Shown here in pieces: positions 1 through 4,978 of a stretch of DNA of 6,090 nt. The stretch comes from Candidatus Altarchaeota archaeon (GTDB lineage: Archaea; Altiarchaeota; Altiarchaeia; IMC4; DAOVSA01): positions 1 to 6,090 of the forward strand of contig DAOVSA010000038.1 of NCBI GenBank assembly GCA_030633635.1, written 5' to 3'. Both the position numbers and the translations under genes were made by a program. The stretch's first letter is position 1. Every line of letters starts with the position of its first letter. A model generated the notes under the pieces. It made no database searches. It had not been told where the DNA came from and was given only the letters and a program-made list of their open reading frames with translations.

Positions 1-313
1 ATATTCTCATCTGGTCATTATTTAATCCTTACAACAACAATCGCCGTCCAAACGCGGGTGATCTTACACACTCATTAAATTTCCACGATCAATCACAAAA
101 CAAAGGTATTGTTATTATTGTTATAATTTTACGGTTATAAATAAATATTATGTTCAATTTTAATCGTAAGATTATACCCAATACGAGAATACCAACCAGA
201 TATTAGTTATTGTTTATATCCAAGTATCTAAGAATTCAATTGAACACGCCCATAAAACCATCTCACGAGGAATTGCTCGGATGTCCATCTCACCCGTTGG
301 ATTTATTTCCAGA
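1..313. other. Left-edge region without a supportable gene
   Basis: No reading frame here has a convincing start, composition or family resemblance. The stretch from about 100 to 200 is very AT-rich, with TATA-like runs around 135-150 that could be promoter elements for a gene lying to the left. Next to the end of the 314-772 gene, the 9-mer CCATCTCAC occurs twice, near 257 and 288. I see no clear terminator hairpin after that gene's stop codon. Confidence 0.4.
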
Positions 314-772
314 TCATCTACCTTTCAACCAAAAATGGGTATCATACTCTCTATCATTAACCTCAAGTAATAATCTTAGCTTTACCGGAAATTCGATTTC
401 TTGGGGTATATCTATCGTCACCCCATTTTCTGTCTTCTCTCCTTCCCCCAGCATAAATTCCTTTTCGTCCACTATTTCTTCCCCAAAAAATATTTTGAGA
501 TTGTATAGAGTGTCTTTACCCTCAAAACACTCCACGCCATATGTAAAGGAGGCTATATCTCCTTCCACATAGTTCGAATAAGAACCAGGCTTTATATAAA
601 GGACTGAGAAGCGTTCCTCTGATTTATTCATTACTACAACGATTAAAGTAAGGATTATTCCAATGATACATGCTATGATGATGGCCTTCTCTAGGATATC
701 ATCTTCTTTGATATTATTCTCTTTCATATCCTGCTTTCTTTGTGGTTTATTTATAGTGTAATCCATCTTCAA
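314..772 (-). CDS. Single-pass membrane protein with DUF1616-like ectodomain
   Basis: This is a 152-residue protein with a charged cytoplasmic N-terminus (about 1-28), one strong hydrophobic segment (about 29-48) and a beta-rich outer domain (about 52-150). The outer domain pattern (FSVLYIKPGSYSN followed by alternating strands) resembles the C-terminal part of DUF1616 membrane proteins; this is family recall, not a search. It has one ectodomain cysteine, at residue 82. The start used is TTG at 770-772, because GTGAT (782-786) lies 9 nt upstream; ATG at 764-766 would shorten it by two residues but sits 15 nt from that motif. It lies 30 nt downstream of the Dsb-like gene and is probably co-transcribed with it. 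Its function is unknown; a cell-surface protein folded or reduced by its neighbour is a guess. Confidence 0.7.
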   Translation of the reverse strand: MKMDYTINKPQRKQDMKENNIKEDDILEKAIIIACIIGIILTLIVVVMNKSEERFSVLYIKPGSYSNYVEGDIASFTYGVECFEGKDTLYNLKIFFGEEIVDEKEFMLGEGEKTENGVTIDIPQEIEFPVKLRLLLEVNDREYDTHFWLKGR

Positions 773-802
773 TATACTAAAATCACATCCCCAATCATAA
801 AA

Positions 803-1513
803 CTACTCCCCAAATGTCTCATTAAAAATACACCCAAGGAATTCGTCTCTTTTTCCAAAATCTGATGCACATTCCACGGCGGTTGCAAGTTTTTTTGATC
901 TCTTCGTATGGGTTGCATGATGCTGTTCGAATACTATCTCCGTGTTGTTCCTTAGCCACGGAATCGTCCTCGTCTGTGCCCTGTAGCACTCTGGACAATT
1001 TATATCCAGGAATTCCTGCACCAAAATTTTACCATCCTTCTTGCAGGTCTCGTTCCCAATAATTCTTGTATATCTGCTACAGGTCTTATTGGTTGCCCTT
1101 ATCAGGCACCAATCCTTAAACTGGGTTTCATTCAGTATTTCATCATCTGATGCCAGAATTATGGCCTGATCCATAAACCTTGGAGAATACGCACCAGCAA
1201 ACAGATAAGAACATCCAACTACAAATCCGGGAACCCCTCTGACTTTATATTTTTCCACCAATTCCTGATCCGCTGTTAATATTGATTCTTTTTCGCCAGA
1301 ATCTATACAAGAAATTAGTTTGTCATGATCTACACCTAATCTCTCCGAACAGGATTTTATCGCCGCATCCACAGCCTCCATAGACTCAGGAATCTCTGCC
1401 GGATTTCCAAACCGGTAGTTTATATAGTTTACCATGGCAGGCAAACCCGCGACCAGTATAATTATGCCCGCTAAAATTGCAATGATTGAAATTGGATCTT
1501 TAAGTTTCATCAT
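803..1513 (-). CDS. Membrane-anchored DsbA-like thioredoxin-fold protein, permuted domain order
   Basis: This 236-residue protein is probably an extracytoplasmic thiol-disulfide oxidoreductase. Residues 8-24 form an uncleaved membrane anchor. Residues 44-120 look like the second half of a DsbA-type domain: helices, then VRGVPGF with a cis-proline candidate at P95, then a strand and helix. A linker (121-160) follows, then residues 161-236 look like the first half: a strand, the redox motif CPEC (C173-C176), and helices. Normal DsbA proteins have the CxxC first and the cis-proline last, so the order is reversed. There are ten cysteines and five NxT sequons (N128, N142, N154, N190, N231), fitting an exported glycoprotein. 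Tandem ATGs open the gene (1511-1513 and 1508-1510) without a strong Shine-Dalgarno. The fold is confident; the exact substrate is unknown. Confidence 0.8.
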   Translation of the reverse strand: MMKLKDPISIIAILAGIIILVAGLPAMVNYINYRFGNPAEIPESMEAVDAAIKSCSERLGVDHDKLISCIDSGEKESILTADQELVEKYKVRGVPGFVVGCSYLFAGAYSPRFMDQAIILASDDEILNETQFKDWCLIRATNKTCSRYTRIIGNETCKKDGKILVQEFLDINCPECYRAQTRTIPWLRNNTEIVFEQHHATHTKRSKKLATAVECASDFGKRDEFLGCIFNETFGE

Positions 1514-1530
1514 TTAATCATCATTTGATT

Positions 1531-1545
1531 TTAGATTTAATCTAA
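1531..1545. promoter_or_regulatory. Operator-like palindrome upstream of the Dsb-like gene
   Basis: Two perfect 7-bp arms, TTAGATT and AATCTAA, flank a single T. The site lies 18-32 nt upstream of the Dsb-like start. A T-rich TATA-like run on the minus strand (1549-1557) lies just upstream, so the palindrome would fall between TATA box and transcription start, a common place for an archaeal repressor site. This is a sequence-only inference in AT-rich DNA. Confidence 0.35.
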
Positions 1546-1581
1546 GAAGATAAAAAATCATTTACAATTATCATTGAAAAC

Positions 1582-1616
1582 CCAGAAAATTCTGGAATTT
1601 CCAATATCTTGATATT
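1582..1616 (-). terminator. Three adjacent small palindromes after the FAH-family gene
   Basis: CCAGAA/TTCTGG (1582-1595), GGAA/TTCC (1594-1602) and AATATC/GATATT (1603-1616) follow one another in the 173-nt gap between the FAH-family stop and the Dsb-like start. T-rich runs lie downstream on the minus strand. They may form a transcription end or processing region. Archaeal termination depends more on T-runs than hairpins, so confidence is low. Confidence 0.25.
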
Positions 1617-1686
1617 TCCGTTCTATCCTGAAACATCCAATAGAACTCGTTGGGAGAAACTGATAAATAAGTTAAATAAGTGGTTG

Positions 1687-2442
1687 TTATTCATACGACA
1701 CTTTTACATAATTCCTCAACCTGCCGATGCCCTCAATCTCGATCTCAATTGTATCACCGTCATTGAGCACGTCAACTCCAGGCACAGTCCCAGTGGCGAT
1801 CAAATCACCTCTCTCCAATTTCATGAATCTACTGGCAAATTTCACGCATTCCTCTGGGCTATAGATCATTCCTGAAGTCATCGAATCCTGTCTTAAGTCT
1901 TTATTAACCCAACATTTTATCGCTATGTTATTCGAATCCAATTCAGTTTCTATACACGGTCCAACCGGACAGAACGTTGGAAAGCTCTTGGAGGCGCTCC
2001 ACTGAACCATTTCTCTCTCTATTTTTCTTTCCGTCACGTCGTTAACTATCGTGTAACCAAGTATGTGTTCTTTTGGATTTTTTATCCTGTAACCACTTTT
2101 TCCGATAACAACTCCAAGCTCGGCCTCATGTTCCACAGAACCATTATTGGGGATCCTAATCTCATCACCGTGTCCAACAACCGTGTTCTGTGCCTTCAAT
2201 GTCAGTGTTGGTTTTTTTGTTGCTATATCACTCATCTCATCCATATGTTTCCTGTAATTAAATCCAATACAGATTATCTTTTCTGGATCTAATGGGGGGA
2301 GAAATTTAATTTCACCTATACTGTAAATTTCTCCGGTCTTTTTGTAAGGATTAAATAAATTTCCACTGATTTTTGTTATCTTTTCATTCTCCAAGATCCC
2401 ATAATTCGTCTCTCCATTAAATTCAAACCTAACCAACTTCAT
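1687..2442 (-). CDS. Fumarylacetoacetate hydrolase (FAH) family protein
   Basis: The product is 251 residues from ATG at 2440-2442, a usual length for single-domain FAH-family enzymes. Family hallmarks in order are KIICIGFNYRKH (about 55-66), EHEAELGVVIG (104-114), GYTIVNDVTER (129-139), KSFPTFCPVGP (152-162) and a C-terminal GDLIATGTVPGV (212-223). The expected divalent-metal ligands E106, E108 and D135 are all present, so it should be active. Members hydrolyse, decarboxylate or isomerise 2-keto or acylpyruvate-type compounds, for example in aromatic-acid breakdown; the substrate cannot be told from sequence. A GTG nine bases upstream (2449-2451) is also open, but it lies inside the AGTGAT Shine-Dalgarno-like motif (2447-2452) that serves the ATG with a 4-nt spacer. 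No neighbouring gene suggests a catabolic pathway. Confidence 0.9.
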   Translation of the reverse strand: MKLVRFEFNGETNYGILENEKITKISGNLFNPYKKTGEIYSIGEIKFLPPLDPEKIICIGFNYRKHMDEMSDIATKKPTLTLKAQNTVVGHGDEIRIPNNGSVEHEAELGVVIGKSGYRIKNPKEHILGYTIVNDVTERKIEREMVQWSASKSFPTFCPVGPCIETELDSNNIAIKCWVNKDLRQDSMTSGMIYSPEECVKFASRFMKLERGDLIATGTVPGVDVLNDGDTIEIEIEGIGRLRNYVKVSYE

Positions 2443-2491
2443 TTCAATCACTATCTAGATCATAGGAGTTTAACACAAGGCAAAACATATG

Positions 2492-2501
2492 GATTTATTT
2501 T
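2492..2501 (-). promoter_or_regulatory. Putative TATA box for the FAH-family gene
   Basis: On the minus strand this reads as an AAAATAAATC-like box about 50 nt before the ATG, which would give a leader of roughly 25 nt including the AGTGAT motif. The 9-mer TTAATCTAA (2511-2519), also found in the palindrome before the Dsb-like gene, lies just upstream. Confidence 0.3.
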
Positions 2502-2573
2502 GTAGTACTCTTAATCTAATGTTTATTATGTTTTTACAGTAATAGATTGAAGATTAAAATTCCTGTGATAAAA

Positions 2574-2683
2574 TCACTGTCCTGCTTTGCTAACAAAAAC
2601 CGTTTGAGTTGGATAAGCAAACTCGATTCCTTCTTTTTCAAATTGTTCTTTAAGCTTACATCACTTAGGTTTTTCAAATATTT
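2574..2683 (-). pseudogene. Frameshifted C-terminal remnant of an MscS-type channel
   Basis: Reading the minus strand from about 2657 to a TGA at 2574-2576 gives KEQFEKEGIEFAYPTQTVFV and a short SKAGQ tail. This matches the conserved end of small-conductance mechanosensitive channels (MscS), which runs through an amphipathic helix into a YPTQTV strand. In that frame a TGA (2661-2663) stops further upward reading. The next frame gives KYLKNLSDVSL (2683-2651), plausibly the preceding part of the same domain, so at least one frameshift lies near 2651-2658. No membrane domain or pore helix remains, so this is a dead gene tail about 35 codons long. The match is from recall of the family motif. Confidence 0.6.
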
Positions 2684-2692
2684 ACAGAGAGG

Positions 2693-2813
2693 GTATTTGT
2701 TTAGCTACATGCATTTAATGCCTCTAAAATGGGTAGTTGAGGTTCATGAGTACCCCTTTTAACTATCAACACTACCTTCCAGAGCAATTTAGACCACCTA
2801 GCTAAACAAATAC
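2693..2813. repeat. 121-bp segment bounded by a perfect 15-bp inverted repeat
   Basis: GTATTTGTTTAGCTA (2693-2707) and its exact reverse complement (2799-2813) enclose about 91 bp. Inside is a second, imperfect pairing: GGTAGT-TGA (2732-2740) with TCA-AC-ACTACC (2766-2776). It competes with a shorter GGGTA/TACCC pairing (2731-2735 with 2751-2755). No convincing gene lies inside. The layout fits a small non-autonomous element or a structured RNA; I see no clear target-site duplication outside the arms. Confidence 0.6.
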
Positions 2814-2820
2814 AGTTTAT

Positions 2821-3009
2821 CTAATTACTCAATGAATCGTTGTCTTCATCTATATCGAGGTCAAGAATGGTTAAAGGTGGGAGATTTTCTAAGTTAATGT
2901 TCGTTTCATACTCAAACAATTCTTTAGATATTTCGGAGAATTTATTGAGGGGCGGATATCCCACATGCAAAACATTTGATGCGGCGCTGAAATTCTCAGA
3001 TTTAAACAC
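2821..3009 (-). CDS. Orphan 62-codon ORF, possibly a gene-end fragment
   Basis: I do not recognise this product. It would start at GTG (3007-3009), with no better in-frame start, and runs 62 residues to a very acidic tail (ILDLDIDEDNDSLSN). The middle part (VLHVGYPPLNKFSEISKELFEYE) has ordinary coding composition, with no membrane segment and no metal motif. A GGTGAT Shine-Dalgarno match (3024-3029) lies 14 nt upstream, inside the nearby 19-bp repeat. It follows the DUF126 gene by 55 nt on the same strand. Its size, GTG start and position between a dead MscS tail and a repeat suggest the surviving C-terminus of a larger gene. A real small protein remains possible. Confidence 0.35.
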   Translation of the reverse strand: MFKSENFSAASNVLHVGYPPLNKFSEISKELFEYETNINLENLPPLTILDLDIDEDNDSLSN

Positions 3010-3022
3010 TAGAATAGCACAG

Positions 3023-3069
3023 AATCACCCCTTAACCTAAAATCGTACGAAATCACCCCTTAACCTAAA
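3023..3069. repeat. Two exact 19-bp direct repeats with a palindromic spacer
   Basis: AATCACCCCTTAACCTAAA occurs at 3023-3041 and 3051-3069. The 9-nt spacer contains the perfect palindrome TCGTACGA (3043-3050). The right copy covers the stop codon of the DUF126 gene (3065-3067). On the minus strand each copy contains AGGGGTGATT, close to an archaeal Shine-Dalgarno. Confidence 0.85.
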
Positions 3070-3451
3070 CAACCTCGACAGTACCCCTACTGCAATCAAC
3101 GATTAATCTATCCCCTGTTTTAACATCCAGATCGCACTCGAGCATGGGTATATCGGAAACTATCGCTCCGACGACAACTATAGGCTCTGCATAGGAATTT
3201 ATGATTGCCAGGGGTGCATTTCCCTCCTTTTTTAGGGAATAAATGATGTAAGAACCGAGAGTTGAACCTTTACCCTGCGGAAAAATGAAGATTTTGTCTT
3301 TTATACATTCTCCTTCGATTTCATGCCCCCGCTCTGTCACAATCCCGGTTTTTGGATCTATACCGCCCAGAAAGGAGATGGATTCCTTGGTTACCAGGGC
3401 TTCTCCCTCCGCGTAACCCCCGTTAATTGTCTTGCAATTCTTTATGATCAT
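3065..3451 (-). CDS. AcnX small subunit (DUF126), probable phosphomevalonate dehydratase small subunit
   Basis: This 128-residue protein matches the DUF126 swivel domain. Diagnostic blocks are SISFLGGIDPKTG (about 25-37), a HEIEGE stretch, FPQGKGSTLGSYIIY (about 55-69), APLAIIN and IVVVGAIVSDIPM, ending in a small beta-rich tail. In archaea this subunit pairs with the AcnX catalytic subunit to convert (R)-5-phosphomevalonate to trans-anhydromevalonate phosphate in the modified mevalonate pathway. The serine of GKGST is the expected conserved active-site contribution. The large subunit is not in this window. The start taken is ATG 3449-3451, where the family N-terminus begins (MIIKNC); ATG 3458-3460 is an alternative. 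The gene overlaps the end of the upstream membrane-protein gene by 29 nt, so translation is probably coupled. Confidence 0.85.
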   Translation of the reverse strand: MIIKNCKTINGGYAEGEALVTKESISFLGGIDPKTGIVTERGHEIEGECIKDKIFIFPQGKGSTLGSYIIYSLKKEGNAPLAIINSYAEPIVVVGAIVSDIPMLECDLDVKTGDRLIVDCSRGTVEVV

Positions 3452-3755
3452 GCTCCGCATTCTGTTCGTTTTGACTCCCCATCCTGTTCGTTCTAACTCT
3501 CCAAACCATTGCACCAATTAAGCAAACCAGAATTATGATGGGTGTGCTGGTATCCGATATCTTCAAACTTAGGTTTTTATCTGCTGCATACATCAAAAAT
3601 TGAGGAGTCAAACCCAAAAATACACTTAATCCTGCTCTCTCTACCGCATCAAGATCGTCTTTCTTTGGAAAGAGTGCGAGACTCAATAAAAATCCCGGGG
3701 TGAATATCACCAAGATTATTAGAGTAGTTCCTGTGAGTATCGAAACTAGATCCAT
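3423..3755 (-). CDS. Small DUF1616-like multi-pass membrane protein
   Basis: The product is 110 residues with hydrophobic segments at about 5-29, 41-57 and 70-86, and a polar, charged C-terminal tail (88-110). The segment FTPGFLLSLALFPKKDDLDAVERAGLSVFLGL (18-49, shown in part by its FPKKDDLD and ERAGLS cores) resembles the N-terminal membrane part of DUF1616 proteins. The usual later membrane segments and outer domain are absent; a DUF1616-like outer domain occurs separately at 314-772. The ATG at 3753-3755 has no Shine-Dalgarno, and an AT-rich TATA-like sequence lies about 25 nt upstream, fitting a leaderless message as well as read-through from the reductase gene 31 nt upstream. The last 24 residues come from a tandem 22-nt duplication and the overlap with the DUF126 gene. 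Function unknown. Confidence 0.75.
   Translation of the reverse strand: MDLVSILTGTTLIILVIFTPGFLLSLALFPKKDDLDAVERAGLSVFLGLTPQFLMYAADKNLSLKISDTSTPIIILVCLIGAMVWRVRTNRMGSQNEQNAEHDHKELQDN
3453..3496. repeat. Imperfect 22-nt tandem duplication at a gene overlap
   Basis: Two adjacent 22-nt units (3453-3474 and 3475-3496) share 18 of 22 positions, with the core CTGTTCGTT identical. Because 22 is not a multiple of three, the upstream gene reads one unit as RTNRMGS while the DUF126 frame reads the other as KTNRMRS. Confidence 0.85.
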
Positions 3756-3775
3756 GGTAATTATCTGTTTTTAAT

Positions 3776-3789
3776 GTTAAATAATATTA
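3776..3789 (-). promoter_or_regulatory. Putative TATA box for the DUF1616-like gene
   Basis: An AT-only stretch (minus strand TTAATATTATTTAA) is centred about 25-30 nt upstream of the ATG at 3755. That is the right distance for a leaderless archaeal message. It overlaps the stop codon of the reductase gene. Confidence 0.35.
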
Positions 3790-4857
3790 AAATTTAAACA
3801 AAATCCTGGGTAGCAGAAATGAAAATTTTAGAACGAATATGGGATTCTTGAGTAATTTCAAAATCAGGTCTGATACCATGTCCATATCACCATAAGTTTC
3901 GATAATATCTTTTTCTTCATTAAAAAGAGAAAATAATTTGTCAAGGTTTTTATCTGGAATTTTATTCACGAATTTTCTAATGAGTGAGTGTAGATACAGC
4001 TCTCTTCCGATTTCATTTCTCCATAGGGCGTCATAATTTGTTTCATGAGCAAATTGGGCTGCAATTCCACCCATAACTACTCCGCCCCCGGTGGTTGCCT
4101 TTACCATTCCGGCGGCATCACCAACGGTTACAATTTTCCCGTAACTCGTTCTAATTTTTGGAGTATAGAGCGGGATTGTACCAAAGACCTTATTCAATAC
4201 CCCGGACCCGGATTTTATCCTGTTTTTTCCCTTTAATTTTCTGACAAATTTCTCCAGGGAAAGTACCGGGTTTTGGAATGCTGCGGTTCCAACACGAGCA
4301 TATTCACCAGCGGGGATTATCCAGTTAAAGAACTCAGGAGTTATATGCAACTCCACAAAACCTGGGTCACATTCAACCTTTAGATCGTATTGGGCGGCGA
4401 TTAGAAACCGGGTTGGCATATCCAGGTTTAATTTTCTGTGCAGGTTATAGTTCGTTCCGGTTGCTATAACCACTCTATTAGAAGTATCGAAAGTTATCTT
4501 TGAGGGATCATCAACCCGTTCATTAATGAAGTTAACTCCTGCATTTATCGCATTATTAAGTAGATAGCCGTCAAATTCTTTTCTATCTACGACATATGCC
4601 TTGATTTCTCTTCCATCAATCTCGAGCATTTCACCAGATCTGGAAAAAAAACGCGCTCCCCTGACCTCGTTTAGCACCCAGTCCTTTGCCGGAATTTTAA
4701 GCCGTTCTAAACCGGATTTGCTGATTAGACCTGCACATTGAACTGGTCGCTTGGATTCGGGATGTTCCTCAAAAAGGGTCACGTCCCGATCCGAACTTCC
4801 AGCTCTTGCTGCGATACACCCTGCCGGACCCGCTCCGATCACAACCATGTCAGACAT
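3787..4857 (-). CDS. Geranylgeranyl reductase family FAD-dependent protein
   Basis: This 356-residue flavoprotein starts with an FAD-binding Rossmann motif, VVIGAGPAG (5-13), followed by an acidic residue ending strand two (FEE, about 29-31) and PVQCAG (38-43, C41). Next come VVIATG (129-134), a substrate-motif-like F-N-W-I-I-P (177-182), GDAAG (246-250, FAD phosphate site) and TTGGGV (255-260). The family hydrogenates geranylgeranyl chains of archaeal lipids or isoprenoid quinones; the C-terminal LLKNP region is also typical. ATG 4855-4857 is chosen because the Rossmann fold begins at once; the frame stays open 47 codons upstream, but that part is promoter-like AT-rich DNA. It heads a minus-strand cluster with a membrane protein and the DUF126 protein, suggesting lipid synthesis. 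The exact substrate is inferred. Confidence 0.88.
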   Translation of the reverse strand: MSDMVVIGAGPAGCIAARAGSSDRDVTLFEEHPESKRPVQCAGLISKSGLERLKIPAKDWVLNEVRGARFFSRSGEMLEIDGREIKAYVVDRKEFDGYLLNNAINAGVNFINERVDDPSKITFDTSNRVVIATGTNYNLHRKLNLDMPTRFLIAAQYDLKVECDPGFVELHITPEFFNWIIPAGEYARVGTAAFQNPVLSLEKFVRKLKGKNRIKSGSGVLNKVFGTIPLYTPKIRTSYGKIVTVGDAAGMVKATTGGGVVMGGIAAQFAHETNYDALWRNEIGRELYLHSLIRKFVNKIPDKNLDKLFSLFNEEKDIIETYGDMDMVSDLILKLLKNPIFVLKFSFLLPRILFKF

Positions 4858-4882
4858 TTCATTAAACAGACATTCATTAATC

Positions 4883-4906
4883 TTGATATAGATCTTTGAT
4901 ATAGAT
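4883..4906 (-). promoter_or_regulatory. Tandem TATA-like repeat before the reductase gene
   Basis: The 11-mer TTGATATAGAT occurs at 4883-4893 and 4896-4906 (minus strand ATCTATATCAA twice, 13-nt period). The copies lie 26-49 nt upstream of the reductase ATG, where a TATA box is expected for a leaderless or short-leader message. Either copy, or both, could be the box. Confidence 0.4.
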
Positions 4907-4923
4907 AATATTAAAAAGAATAT

Positions 4924-4972
4924 GATACAGATACGGTGATTGATACGTGATAGGGGATACATAATACGATAC
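4924..4972 (+). promoter_or_regulatory. Five GATAC boxes in the divergent promoter
   Basis: GATAC occurs at 4924, 4930, 4942, 4956 and 4968, all on plus, ending 7 nt before the radical SAM ATG. Spacings are 6, 12, 14 and 12 nt. The arrangement suggests a repeated regulator-binding site shared by the two divergent genes, or chance repetition in a low-complexity leader. Confidence 0.4.
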
Positions 4973-4978
4973 TTTACA

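Noticed and set aside
18..75. Minus-strand frame reading KITRVWTAIVVVRIK, reminiscent of a transposase C-terminus
   Set aside because: Only about 18 codons, closed by a stop on both sides, with no diagnostic motif.
240..300. C/D-box or other small RNA around the repeated CCATCTCAC
   Set aside because: No paired C and D boxes or stable stem could be found on either strand.
2547..2762. 71-codon plus-strand ORF rich in F, L and K
   Set aside because: It is antisense to the MscS remnant and runs through the inverted-repeat segment; the composition reflects AT-rich DNA.
4940..4978. TTG-initiated 13-residue extension of the radical SAM protein
   Set aside because: The extension is encoded by GATAC-rich promoter-like DNA, and its GGTGAT motif overlaps the TTG, leaving no spacer.
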